From Desulfovibrionaceae bacterium (lineage in GTDB: Bacteria > Desulfobacterota > Desulfovibrionia > Desulfovibrionales > Desulfovibrionaceae): a stretch of DNA of 64,000 bases. A model generated the notes under the pieces. It was given only the letters and a program-made list of their open reading frames with translations. It did not search any database and had not been told where the DNA came from. Where the stretch lies: the NCBI GenBank assembly GCA_019421865.1, contig JAHZEL010000008.1, forward strand, positions 468,590 through 532,589, written 5' to 3'. This document shows positions 1-8,159 of this stretch, piece after piece; position 1 is the first letter of the stretch, and each line of letters begins with the position of its first letter. A program made the translations under genes and the position numbers.

Positions 1-1510
1 TGAGGAAGGCGCGGGCAATGGCCACGCGCTGCTTCTGACCGCCGGAAAGCAGAACGCCCCGTTCGCCGATGGACGTATCCACGCCCTTTTCCAGCGAAGC
101 GATGAAGTCGCTCAGGCAGGCGCTCTGCAGAGCCTTTTCGATGTCTGCATCCGTTGCCGCCGGATTGCCGAGCAGAATGTTTTCTCTGATCGTACCGTCG
201 AAGAGGAAGTTATCCTGAAAGACCACGGCGATATGCTGACGCAGATCGTTCAGGCCGAAATCGCGGATATCCACACCGTCGATGCGAATGCTGCCCTTCG
301 TCACGTCGTAGAAGCGGGGAATCAGGCTGACCAGCGTGCTCTTGCCGCCGCCGGAATTACCCACAAGAGCCAGCATTTCACCGACCTTCACGTCGAGATT
401 GATGTCATGCAGCACTTTCACGCCCGGAGTATATTCAAAACAGACATGCTCGAAGGATACGCCCTTCTTCACGGCAGGCAGGGCCACCGGCTCTTCCTTC
501 TCCACGAGAACATCGGGGCGTTCCAGCAAGCTGAACACGCGTTCGATGGCTAGGAAGGAATTCTGCACCGAAACCGCCACGTTGGTGATGTTCTTGAGCG
601 GAGTATAGAGCATAAGCAGCGCGGTAATGAAGGAGACGAAGTTACCGGCGGAAATGGAACCCTGCACGATGAGCCAGCTGCCCAGCGCAATGGCAAGCCC
701 GAGGCCGATGGAAATGACGAAGTGCATGAAGGGCGTGATCCAGGCCGTGCGGCGCGTCATGGCAACGGTGAGGGTAAACACGTCTCCGAGCAGGGCATTG
801 AAGCGATTCTTCTGTCTTTCCTGAAGATTGTAGGCCGCTATGGTGCGGTTGCCGGAAAAAGTCTCGTTATAGGTAGTGTTGAGCTGGAATATGCAGGCAT
901 TATTGCGGGTCACCAGCGAGGTAAGCAGCTTTTTAACCTTGGTGAGCGGAGCCACAGCCACCACCAGAATGACGATGGCAAGAATGGACAGCTGCCAGGA
1001 GTTATAGAAAAGCACGCCGATGAGCGCCACGGAAGAAAACACTCTGGTCAGGAAGCTCTTCAGGTTGCCGAGCAGACCAGAACAGGCAAGTTCCGCATCC
1101 GAGTTGAAGCGGAAAAGCACTTCGCCGGAGGTGGTTTTATCAAAATAGGAAGGCTCTATCTGTATCAGTTTTTCATACAGCTTGGCCTTGAGCCCCAGCG
1201 TCAGCTTGCCGCCTACCCAGGCATTGAGATAGGCGCCGCCGAAATTGAGCAAGCCCTGCACCGTGGTAAAGCCTACGATGAGCAGCGGAATATACCACGG
1301 CGACTCCATGCTTTTGCCCACAACGACCACATCGGTATAGGGCTTGAGGAAAAGCGCGATGATGGCGTCGAGGCTGCCGACGGGAATGCAGATCAGCAGC
1401 GACAGAAGAGCCATGGGCCAGAACGGTTTGACGAACGGCCACATTCGCTTGTAGTTCACGGCGAACTGGTTTCTGTCGAGCATCATCTTGAGATCAAGTT
1501 TTTTCTTCAT
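1..1510 (-). CDS. msbA: MsbA-like lipid A/lipid exporter ABC protein (3' end outside window)
   Basis: Half-size ABC exporter with the membrane domain fused in front of the ATPase, running leftward off the window; about 503 codons are visible. The first ~320 residues hold the hydrophobic six-helix exporter domain. A Walker A (GNSGGGKST, near residue 381) follows, then a Q-loop segment (VVFQDNFLFDG) and the signature LSGGQKQR near residue 486. Walker B and the H-loop lie beyond position 1. Family members flip lipid A core or phospholipid across the inner membrane and work as homodimers. The ATG at 1510 begins MKKKLDLKM. The subfamily call (MsbA rather than another lipid or drug exporter) rests on overall resemblance and is less sure than the ABC exporter call. 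It does not belong to the type I secretion system of the RTX protein further along. Confidence 0.85.
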   Translation of the reverse strand, partial: MKKKLDLKMMLDRNQFAVNYKRMWPFVKPFWPMALLSLLICIPVGSLDAIIALFLKPYTDVVVVGKSMESPWYIPLLIVGFTTVQGLLNFGGAYLNAWVGGKLTLGLKAKLYEKLIQIEPSYFDKTTSGEVLFRFNSDAELACSGLLGNLKSFLTRVFSSVALIGVLFYNSWQLSILAIVILVVAVAPLTKVKKLLTSLVTRNNACIFQLNTTYNETFSGNRTIAAYNLQERQKNRFNALLGDVFTLTVAMTRRTAWITPFMHFVISIGLGLAIALGSWLIVQGSISAGNFVSFITALLMLYTPLKNITNVAVSVQNSFLAIERVFSLLERPDVLVEKEEPVALPAVKKGVSFEHVCFEYTPGVKVLHDINLDVKVGEMLALVGNSGGGKSTLVSLIPRFYDVTKGSIRIDGVDIRDFGLNDLRQHIAVVFQDNFLFDGTIRENILLGNPAATDADIEKALQSACLSDFIASLEKGVDTSIGERGVLLSGGQKQRVAIARAFL

Positions 1511-1935
1511 AGACACATCCGTGTGGAAGTTCCGAGGTAACCGGGCAGAAAAAAGTCGGCGGCCGTTTTTCGACTGCATGGCCGCTTCACCCCACGTATG
1601 GGAAGCGAGTACGCCGGCTGAAGCATGCACCGGATTTTCAGGCGGAGTCCGCCTGCAGTATCCGGAAAAACGCGTTTAACGACGCCTGCCGCCGGATCGT
1701 TCCGAAAAGGCACGTTTTTTAAACGCACTTGGACACCTTTCCGCCATGGAGCCTGACAATCATGACCGATCCGATGAAGAGTACCGTTTAAAGAGCGGAC
1801 TCTCCTCTTCCCCATGACTGCCGAAACAACACAGGTAGAAAACCGACATCCGTCCTGTCCTCGGAAATTCCGAAGGCAGGACGGCATACTGGAGCTCATG
1901 GTAGCCGCGAACGGCCCCCATGGCAAGGAAAGTTA
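1511..1935. other. Intergenic region without a recognised gene
   Basis: This 425-bp gap separates glmS from the MsbA-like gene on the same strand. Open frames here have no resemblance to known proteins and look like chance frames. I see no clear terminator after glmS, so promoter elements for the downstream exporter are likely here but I cannot place them. Confidence 0.5.
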
Positions 1936-3774
1936 CTATTCCACCGTGACGCTCTTGGCCAGATTGCGAGGCTGATCCACGTCCTTGCCGAGATAATCCG
2001 CCATCTGATAGCTGAAGAGCTGAAGCGCGGGAAGCGCCAGGAATCCGGAAATCACAGGATGCGCCGCAGGAAGCACCCACAGTTCTTCCACGGCGAGATC
2101 GGGAGCCTTTCCGTCCTTCTCCTGCACCAGAGCGATGACGCGCCCCTGTCTGGCCAGCACTTCCTGAATATTGGACTTCACCTTCGGGAAAAGAGCGTTG
2201 TCCAGCGCAAGCGCAAAGGTGGGGAACTGCGGATCGATAAGCGCAATGGGGCCGTGCTTCATTTCGCCCGCGGCATAGCCTTCGGCATGGATGTAGGAAA
2301 GCTCCTTGAGCTTGAGCGCACCTTCCAGAGCCAGCGCATGGCACTGACCTCGTCCGAGATAGAAGAAGCTGCGGGCAAGAGCAAAGCGCAGCGCAAGCTG
2401 CCCGGCTCTTTCCTGCATGGAAGGCAAAGCGGCTTCCAGCTGCTGCGGAAGATCACGGAGCGCCTGCAGAAGCGCCTTGTCATGAACTGCCGGGCTGCGA
2501 CGCTGCCCGTAGTAAAGCGCCATAAGGGTAATGAGCGCCATCTGGCTGCACATGGCCTTGGTGGAAGCCACGCTTATTTCAGGCCCGGCCTGGGTGTAGA
2601 GCACCACATCCGCCTCTCTGGCAATGGAGGAACCGACCACGTTGCACAGTCCTATGACGGGGCAGCCCTTCTCCTTGGCCAGACGAAGCGCGGCAAGCGT
2701 ATCGGCGGTTTCGCCGGACTGACTGATCACCATGACAGCCTCGCCGGGCAGAAGCAGAGGATCGCGGTAGCGGAACTCCGAGGCAATGTCGAGATCCGTG
2801 GGAATGCCACCCAGATTTTCCAGAAGCTGCTGCCCCCAGAGACCGGCATTGTACGATGTGCCGCAGGCCACGATGTGCAGACGCTTCGGCACGGGCAGGG
2901 CATCGAGCTCCTGAAGCTGCACGTACAGCTCCCCGTCCTTATCTTCCATCACACGTCCGGTCAGACAGTCGGTGATGACCCTGGGCTGCTCCATGATTTC
3001 CTTGAGCATGAAGTGCTTGTAGCCGCCCTTGGCCGCAGCCTGCATATCCCACGGCACGTGGCTGACCGTCTTTTCCACGGGCGAAAGATCGGCCAGGGAA
3101 AACACCTGCCACGAAGCCTTTTCAATGCGGGCGACCTCGCCGTCTTCAAGGAAGACCACTTCGCGGGTATAGGGCAGGAAGGCGGGAATATCGGAAGCCA
3201 CAAAGCATTCGCCGATGCCCACGCCCATGAGCAACGGAGCGGCCATGCGCGCGGCATAGATGACGCCCGGCTCCTCCACGGCCATCATGACCACGGCATA
3301 CGCACCGTGAGCGCGGCGCAGCGCACGGGCAAAGGCCTCGCGCAGATCAGGCGCGCTCTTGCGCTCCTCGCCGATGAGATGCGCCAGCACTTCGGTATCG
3401 GTATCCGAAAGGAATACGTGCCCGCCGGCGATCAGTTCGTCCTTGATTTCCTGAAAGTTCTCAATGATCCCGTTGTGAATGATGGCGATGGTGCCGTCCT
3501 GGGAAAGATGCGGATGAGCATTGCGCTCCACGGGCAGGCCGTGCGTAGCCCAGCGCGTATGCCCTATGCCGGACGTAGCCAGAAGATAGGCATTGTTCTC
3601 CAGCTTCGCTTCCAGCGCCGACAGCTTGCCGGCAGCCTTCACCACATGAAGGCTGCCGGACTGCTCAAAGGCCACGCCCGACGAGTCATAGCCTCTGTAT
3701 TCCAGACGATGCAGTCCTTCCACCAGCAGGGGCACGGCGGGACGATGTCCGCTGTAGCCAATGATTCCGCACAT
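1936..3774 (-). CDS. glmS: Glutamine-fructose-6-phosphate aminotransferase (isomerizing)
   Basis: Makes glucosamine-6-phosphate from fructose-6-phosphate and glutamine, the first step to UDP-GlcNAc for peptidoglycan and lipopolysaccharide. The 612-aa protein has the usual length. It starts MCGIIGYSG, exposing the Cys nucleophile of the class II glutaminase domain after Met removal (residues ~1-220). Two SIS sugar-isomerase domains follow; SQSGETADT and STKAMCSQM are typical phosphosugar-binding segments. The C-terminus LAKSVTVE is the conserved end of the family. glmU, the later enzyme of the same pathway, lies at 10,635 on the other strand. No glmS ribozyme is visible upstream; a sigma-70-type promoter with an inverted repeat is (3805-3838). 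Confidence 0.97.
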   Translation of the reverse strand: MCGIIGYSGHRPAVPLLVEGLHRLEYRGYDSSGVAFEQSGSLHVVKAAGKLSALEAKLENNAYLLATSGIGHTRWATHGLPVERNAHPHLSQDGTIAIIHNGIIENFQEIKDELIAGGHVFLSDTDTEVLAHLIGEERKSAPDLREAFARALRRAHGAYAVVMMAVEEPGVIYAARMAAPLLMGVGIGECFVASDIPAFLPYTREVVFLEDGEVARIEKASWQVFSLADLSPVEKTVSHVPWDMQAAAKGGYKHFMLKEIMEQPRVITDCLTGRVMEDKDGELYVQLQELDALPVPKRLHIVACGTSYNAGLWGQQLLENLGGIPTDLDIASEFRYRDPLLLPGEAVMVISQSGETADTLAALRLAKEKGCPVIGLCNVVGSSIAREADVVLYTQAGPEISVASTKAMCSQMALITLMALYYGQRRSPAVHDKALLQALRDLPQQLEAALPSMQERAGQLALRFALARSFFYLGRGQCHALALEGALKLKELSYIHAEGYAAGEMKHGPIALIDPQFPTFALALDNALFPKVKSNIQEVLARQGRVIALVQEKDGKAPDLAVEELWVLPAAHPVISGFLALPALQLFSYQMADYLGKDVDQPRNLAKSVTVE

Positions 3775-3804
3775 ATGAGAACTCCTGTTTCTAAGGAAAA
3801 TATA

Positions 3805-3838
3805 CCGTCTTTATACAGACGGATTGCTCCGGCGGCAA
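3805..3838 (-). promoter_or_regulatory. Predicted glmS promoter with inverted repeat over the -10
   Basis: Read on the minus strand, a -35 TTGCCG (3838-3833), a 17-bp spacer and a -10 TATAAA (3815-3810) lie about 36 bp before the glmS start. A perfect inverted repeat, CCGTCT-6 bp-AGACGG (3805-3822), overlaps the -10 and start-point region and could be an operator or a short leader hairpin. Confidence 0.5.
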
Positions 3839-4001
3839 GTACTGACGCATGATGAAATAGTACCGGAATCAAGAGGTTCATGACGGAAGAGAAAAAACGT
3901 ACCGTTTCCGGATCTCTCCCCTGGGACAACACGGAAACGGACCTTTCGGGAATCAAAGAAGCTTCTTCTCTTTCAGGCCCGGGAACACCCAAAAGACAGA
4001 T
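3839..4001. other. Intergenic remainder between glmS promoter and ompH terminator
   Basis: Together with the promoter and the terminator on either side, this fills the 392-bp gap between glmS and the OmpH-like gene. A 101-codon plus-strand frame beginning at 3880 crosses the terminator hairpin and matches nothing I know, so I do not annotate it. Confidence 0.5.
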
Positions 4002-4038
4002 AAAAAAGGATCCGCTCTCCTCATCGGAAAACGGATCC
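4002..4038 (-). terminator. Rho-independent terminator for the OmpH-like gene
   Basis: On the minus strand a GGATCCG/CGGATCC stem (4038-4008) is followed by a run of six T (4007-4002). It sits about 130 bp past the stop of the OmpH-like lipoprotein. Confidence 0.6.
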
Positions 4039-4166
4039 CGTCATGACGCCTTCCCGTTCCTGCAGGAACGACGGACGTCTGTCAGATACAGTTTCAGAAA
4101 ATACCCTGCGCTCATCAGCGCCGAAAGCCAGCGCAAACTCAGAGACGCTGAACGCCTGAAGACACG

Positions 4167-4847
4167 CTACTTGGCGGCAGGCTGAGCGGCTTCGGCAGCG
4201 GGGGCAGCCGCAGGAGCAGGAGCGGCCGCGGGAGCCGCAGCTTCAGCGGCAGGCTTTTCAGCGGCAGGAGCCTTGTCGGCGGCAGGCGTTTCCGCAGGCG
4301 TGGCGTTTTCAGGCTCGGGCAGCGGAGGCTGTTCCATGGAGGGGAGATCGCCGAAGGAAGCGGTACCGGCATCGAGAATCTTCTTCACGGCGTTCGTCAT
4401 GTCCGCTTCGGGGCTGTACACCGGAACGACGTCATCCTGGAAGATACCGAAAAGCTTATGTTCGGAACGGCACTGTTCCATGGCCTTCTTGGCTTCGGTC
4501 TGAAGCACGTTCATCACGTGTTCCTGATCCTGCTGAATGACGTTCTGCAGGAAATACAGACGGCTCTGAAATTCCTGTTCGAGGCGGGAAAGTTCAGCCT
4601 CGTTCTTGTCGGCTCTGGCCTTTTCCACCTTGGCCTGAATGTCGCTCATGGCAGCCACGGCCTTTTCCTGCACTTCGTTGAAGCGGGCAACGCCCTGCTG
4701 GCCGAGCTTGCTTTCCTGATAGACCTTGGACAGCTGAACCACGCCGAACTGAGGCGCGGGCTTTTCGGGCTTCGTTTCTTCGTTGCAGCCGCCGAGCAGC
4801 GTAAGCATGGACATAAGGGCAAGAGCGGAAACTATGTTTCTGTTCAT
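4167..4847 (-). CDS. OmpH/Skp-like periplasmic lipoprotein with Ala/Pro-rich tail
   Basis: A 226-aa exported protein. The N-terminus carries a signal peptide with lipobox LLGGC (Cys21), so a lipoprotein is expected. Residues ~35-150 are strongly helical and charged (FGVVQLSKVYQES followed by a coiled-coil-like stretch), as in Skp/OmpH chaperones that hold unfolded outer membrane proteins. After a short globular part the last ~55 residues are almost only Ala, Pro, Glu and Lys, a low-complexity tail not seen in classical Skp. The ATG at 4847 is preferred over the in-frame ATG at 4856 because AGGAG lies 9 bp before it, whereas that AGGAG directly abuts the other. Lipidation would tether the protein, unlike soluble Skp, so the chaperone role is an inference. 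Confidence 0.7.
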   Translation of the reverse strand: MNRNIVSALALMSMLTLLGGCNEETKPEKPAPQFGVVQLSKVYQESKLGQQGVARFNEVQEKAVAAMSDIQAKVEKARADKNEAELSRLEQEFQSRLYFLQNVIQQDQEHVMNVLQTEAKKAMEQCRSEHKLFGIFQDDVVPVYSPEADMTNAVKKILDAGTASFGDLPSMEQPPLPEPENATPAETPAADKAPAAEKPAAEAAAPAAAPAPAAAPAAEAAQPAAK

Positions 4848-5092
4848 TATAGTCATCTCCTGTAGTGAAATCTTCCGTCTCCGGAACGACGGACGGAAAC
4901 GCCATGAAAGGGATACCCTTTTTACCCGCAATGGGCAATGGGCACAAAAGGGAAAATTCCAGCCCCCGCCTGCCGGAGGCGGCTTGACAGAGCATACGCT
5001 CTGGAGCATTTCCTCAAAAGGCCCCGGCGTTTCTTCAGAGATGAGATTTTCTGCAAAACGCCGTGCAGCAACACCTCACAAGGCAGGAACGT

Positions 5093-5380
5093 ATGGCAGA
5101 TCCCAGAGCAGAAGAATCCATCGAACGGCTGAGAACGGAAATCGACTCCATAGACGACGAAATTCTCGAACTTGTGCGCAGAAGATTCAATCTGAGCCGC
5201 CGTATCATGACCGATGAACACCGCTACGGAATGCCCGTGGAAGTCTTCAGTCACGACAGGGAACAGCAGACCATCGACAGACTGAAGAAGCTCAATGAGG
5301 ATTCGGACTGCCCCATGCGCAGCGCGCACATCGGCAATATCTGGCAGATGATCTTCTCCTGCACCCGCGTAGGCTGGTAG
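5093..5380 (+). CDS. Chorismate mutase, AroQ type
   Basis: A 95-aa all-helical monofunctional chorismate mutase (type II fold), converting chorismate to prephenate for phenylalanine and tyrosine. The pattern EEIDxIDxEILxLVRRRF with conserved Arg and Glu in helix 1 is clear (LRTEIDSIDDEILELV), followed by RIMTDEHRYGMPV and a C-terminal helix. ATG 5093 is chosen; an upstream GTG at 5063 would add ten unconserved residues. It stands alone, divergent from the OmpH-like gene and convergent with the sirtuin gene, so no pathway partner is adjacent. Confidence 0.8.
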   Translation: MADPRAEESIERLRTEIDSIDDEILELVRRRFNLSRRIMTDEHRYGMPVEVFSHDREQQTIDRLKKLNEDSDCPMRSAHIGNIWQMIFSCTRVGW

Positions 5381-5463
5381 GCCCGACTGCCCTCATAGAT
5401 AAGCCTCCCGCACGGACCGGAACATATTCCGACGACAGGAGTCTCCAGTCATCAACAAAAGGC

Positions 5464-5495
5464 GGGCAGCGGGAAAAATATCCGCCGCCCTCTCT
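5464..5495 (-). terminator. Possible terminator downstream of the sirtuin gene
   Basis: GGGCGGCGG (minus strand, 5490-5482) can pair with CCGCTGCCC (5472-5464) with one G-T pair. A short T-rich tract follows after three bases. It lies between two convergent genes. Confidence 0.4.
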
Positions 5496-5507
5496 TGCTG
5501 CAGCTTT

Positions 5508-6404
5508 TCAGCTCCCTCTTCTTTCCTCAAGGCAGGATTCAAGCTCGGCAAGGCGCTCGCCGATATCGCCCGAAATCCAGAGGCTGCGAGGAGCTATGGT
5601 CGCGGGAAGCTGCGGCCTTTCCATGTTCATGCAGACATACGTTGCGGCCGGATTGCCGGCCGTCATCTGCCGGAACGGATACTTGATGATGCCGGGAGTA
5701 TTGAAGCCCACGCCGAGTTCCCAGAACAGCATGCGGCAGCCTTCATGACTGCGCAGAAACTCGCGGTATCCGGCATTGGCGGCAAACCATCCATCATCAC
5801 GCACGAAGGTATCGTCGGCGTGCAGATTCATGGTCATGAGCCTTCCGCATACCGGACAGCGAGGCACAAGATCCGACGGCACACGCCGGTTCTTCTGTTC
5901 CTGCACCATGCGGCGTACGACGGCCTCATTATCGTAAGTGCGCTCGTGGCACGGCACGCTGCACTGCCACAGACCATAGTCCCCCTGCATGTAGAAGAGC
6001 CTCTTTCTGTCGAAGCCCGCAAGCTGGAACTGATGGTCCGCATTGCTGGTCAGCACGAAGTAATCCTTCTCCTTCACCAGAGAAAAAAGACGCCGGTAGA
6101 CGGGCAGAGAGCCGGGAGCGTAGCGATTGTTCCAGATGTGGCGGCTCCACCATCCCCAGTGCTCCTCGGGGGTCGGAAAAGGATAAAAGCAGCCGGAGTA
6201 CATATCCCGGATGCCATAGGCCTCGGCAAAATCACTGCAGAGCCGCTCGAATCTCTCGCCGGAATACGTCAGTCCCGCGGAGGCGGAAAGCCCAGCACCC
6301 GCGCCGATGAGCACGGCGTCGGCACTCTCCAGAGCCTCGGCCAGACGTTCCGTCTCAGCCGAGCAGACGCCGGTAGATTTCAAGATCGCTGTTTCTGAAG
6401 ACAT
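5508..6404 (-). CDS. Class M sirtuin (SirTM), protein ADP-ribosyltransferase family
   Basis: A 298-aa Sir2-fold protein of the microbial macrodomain-linked class. It has the NAD-binding GAGAGLSASAGLTYSG, the segment TSNADHQFQLAGFD, and QGDYGLWQC where classical sirtuins have the catalytic His (here Gln). Zinc-ribbon cysteines appear as CSVPC and CPVCG. Characterised SirTMs ADP-ribosylate a lipoylated GcvH-like carrier rather than deacetylating proteins; that activity is from the family, not shown here. ATG 6404 is preferred (AGGAAGG 9 bp upstream). The gene overlaps the end of the macrodomain gene by 50 bp, implying translational coupling of writer and eraser. No gcvH-L or lplA lies within this window near it. 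Confidence 0.85.
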   Translation of the reverse strand: MSSETAILKSTGVCSAETERLAEALESADAVLIGAGAGLSASAGLTYSGERFERLCSDFAEAYGIRDMYSGCFYPFPTPEEHWGWWSRHIWNNRYAPGSLPVYRRLFSLVKEKDYFVLTSNADHQFQLAGFDRKRLFYMQGDYGLWQCSVPCHERTYDNEAVVRRMVQEQKNRRVPSDLVPRCPVCGRLMTMNLHADDTFVRDDGWFAANAGYREFLRSHEGCRMLFWELGVGFNTPGIIKYPFRQMTAGNPAATYVCMNMERPQLPATIAPRSLWISGDIGERLAELESCLEERRGS

Positions 6405-7128
6405 TGAAGACAACCTTCCTTATGGATGGATATTCCCTGAGACGTTCGGCAACGGTCCTCACCGCAATATCGGCGGCTTCCTTCTGCGGGAAGCCGAACA
6501 CTCCCGTGGAAATGCAGCAGAACGCCAGCGTTTCCACGCCGTTCTGCGCCGCCAGATCAAGACAGGAAGCATAGCAGGAGGCAAGAAGCCGCGCCTCTTC
6601 CGCCGAAGGCGAACCGTTCACGATCGGTCCCACCGTATGAATGACATGACGGCTCGGCAGATTGAAGGCCGGAGTGATCTTTGCGCCGCCCGTGCGTTCC
6701 GGATGCCCCTGCTCCTCCATCATGCGGGCACAGAACAGGCGCAGCTGCACGCCGGCAAAGGTATGTATGGCATTGTCGATGCAGTGATGTCCGGGACGAA
6801 AGCAGCCCAACATGGCGCTGTTGGCCGCGTTGACGACGGCATCGCAGTCAAGCAGCGTTATGTCCCCCTGCCACAGGCAGAGCCTGTCGCGCACGAAGGG
6901 AATCGATGCCGCCGATGTCACGCCCCGCCTGTTCCGCTCTTCCTTCAGAAAGGCATCCTGAAGTTCCAGAAACGCCGGGGAAACCGGCCACGGGGGACGC
7001 GTGTTGAACAGCGCCCGCAAAAGTTCCCTCCGGGACTTCTCATCGCCGAAGTCGCCGGACCCCGCCTTCTCTCCGCGCTCCTCAAGCAACGCCGCTATAA
7101 GCCGGACTATTCGTTCTTCCTGCGTCAT
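6355..7128 (-). CDS. Zinc-containing macrodomain ADP-ribosyl hydrolase, SirTM-linked
   Basis: A 257-aa protein-ADP-ribose hydrolase. After a ~70-residue helical N-terminal extension comes the macrodomain: LWQGDITLLDCDAVVNAANS, then GCFRPGHHCIDNAIH, whose Cys, His and Cys match the zinc site of sirtuin-linked macrodomains. A phosphate-binding loop STGVFGFP follows. Family members remove mono-ADP-ribose from proteins modified by the partner SirTM. The 3' end overlaps the SirTM gene, and an FeS protein gene lies 80 bp upstream on the same strand. Confidence in the fold and family is high; the in vivo target is unknown because the usual GcvH-L partner is not here. Confidence 0.88.
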   Translation of the reverse strand: MTQEERIVRLIAALLEERGEKAGSGDFGDEKSRRELLRALFNTRPPWPVSPAFLELQDAFLKEERNRRGVTSAASIPFVRDRLCLWQGDITLLDCDAVVNAANSAMLGCFRPGHHCIDNAIHTFAGVQLRLFCARMMEEQGHPERTGGAKITPAFNLPSRHVIHTVGPIVNGSPSAEEARLLASCYASCLDLAAQNGVETLAFCCISTGVFGFPQKEAADIAVRTVAERLREYPSIRKVVFNVFRNSDLEIYRRLLG

Positions 7129-7208
7129 GTTTCATCCGCCCTTCTTCTGCATGGCAAACGTTCCAAAATGCCGGGGCATTACAGAAACACCCTTCCCAAA
7201 AGAATGTT

Positions 7209-7874
7209 CTACAGCCCCTTATGCTGCACCGCCCCCACAGGACAGTGCACCCAGCAGTTGCCGCACTCATCACAGCGGGATCCGTCAATAACATAGCGGT
7301 CGCCTTCCCTGCGTATGGCCTTGAAGGAACAGCCCCTCATGCAGGTTCCGCAGCCGATGCAGGCATCCGTAATCACGAGCCCGGGCTTCTCCACGGGAAA
7401 ACCGCCGAAGGAAAATCTCATCCGCTCAAGCTTGTGATCGCGGTTCTTCATGTCGAAGTCGTAATCGAAGATCTCGCCTTTCGCCCGGTACAGCACGAAG
7501 GTGGTCATGGCCGGATAGCGCTGCTGATCCTCAACGGCATACGTAAAGGCAGGATTGTTCTTTGCCTTGATCTCCTCCATGCTGACTTCCCGCACATCGC
7601 CGGTAACGCGGATGAAGTATCCGGGCTTCATTTCCAGCATGCCGTCCTCCGTCTGCTGCACGGAGGGATCAGCCCCCAGCGCACACACGGAAACCCTGCC
7701 GCTTTCCTTGAGCTGCCGATAGAAGGGCTTGGTGGTCATGGTCATGAAATACAGGCCTTCCTCATCGAAAGCCAGGAAGTGGGCGATGCGCGTTTCAGGA
7801 TAATCGTTGCCTATGGTGGCGAACACGCAGCTGCCGATACTGTCGAATCGTTCAAAAATCTCTTGTATGGTCAT
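7209..7874 (-). CDS. Pyridoxamine 5'-phosphate oxidase-like domain fused to 2x[4Fe-4S] ferredoxin
   Basis: A 221-aa protein. Residues ~1-150 form a split-barrel flavin-binding domain of the PNPOx-like superfamily (FATIGNDYPETRIAHFLAF, then MTTKPFYRQL). The C-terminal ~60 residues form a bacterial ferredoxin domain with two complete clusters, CIGCGTCMRGC and CDECGNCWVHC. Such fusions are common in anaerobes and probably pass electrons between FMN or F420-like cofactors and ferredoxin; the substrate is unknown. AGAGG lies 8 bp before the ATG. It is 80 bp upstream of the macrodomain gene on the same strand and may share its transcript. A possible palindromic operator lies upstream at 7991. Confidence 0.8.
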   Translation of the reverse strand: MTIQEIFERFDSIGSCVFATIGNDYPETRIAHFLAFDEEGLYFMTMTTKPFYRQLKESGRVSVCALGADPSVQQTEDGMLEMKPGYFIRVTGDVREVSMEEIKAKNNPAFTYAVEDQQRYPAMTTFVLYRAKGEIFDYDFDMKNRDHKLERMRFSFGGFPVEKPGLVITDACIGCGTCMRGCSFKAIRREGDRYVIDGSRCDECGNCWVHCPVGAVQHKGL

Positions 7875-7990
7875 AGGGTTATCCTCTCTTTTTTCCGGCC
7901 GATTCCGCCCTACGGGACTTCCCCGGCATGATCCGCCATGCCGCTTGTGCTTGCTCCCGCGGAAATGTCGTACGACGGCCGCTCAATTAG

Positions 7991-8002
7991 TTCGATATCA
8001 AA
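7991..8002. promoter_or_regulatory. Near-perfect palindrome TTCGATATCAAA
   Basis: The site sits in an AT-rich patch about 117 bp upstream of the flavin/ferredoxin gene. One base pair breaks the symmetry. Its form resembles MarR-type operators, but no such regulator is encoded nearby. Confidence 0.3.
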
Positions 8003-8027
8003 TTACATCATCACAACGTAAATGTAA

Positions 8028-8058
8028 AGGGGCCGTCTCCTATAGAGAGGCGGCCCCT
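8028..8058 (-). terminator. Hairpin terminator downstream of the DHH gene
   Basis: AGGGGCCG pairs with CGGCCCCT around an 11-15 nt loop, with extra pairing by GTCTC/GAGAG. On the minus strand it is followed by TTTACATTT. It lies about 100 bp past the DHH phosphoesterase stop. It and the palindrome at 7991 are all that I see in the 285-bp gap. Confidence 0.5.
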
Positions 8059-8159
8059 CAGACTGCTGCCGACGCTTCGCCATGCGGCTGCGGGCAAGAT
8101 GAGTCCGGTGTAAAAAAGTCAGGCGGCGAGGCTCCACTTCAGGCACCCGCCATCAGATT

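Noticed and set aside
1..1510. ABC exporter as the type I secretion ATPase for the RTX adhesin
   Set aside because: It is 23 kb away, lacks a C39-like N-terminal domain and resembles lipid exporters of the MsbA group.
3775..3840. glmS ribozyme
   Set aside because: The leader before glmS is too short (about 30 nt from the predicted start point) and shows no ribozyme core.
3880..4185. 101-codon plus-strand frame after the glmS promoter region
   Set aside because: It crosses the OmpH-gene terminator and the 3' end of that gene, with no ribosome site or similarity.
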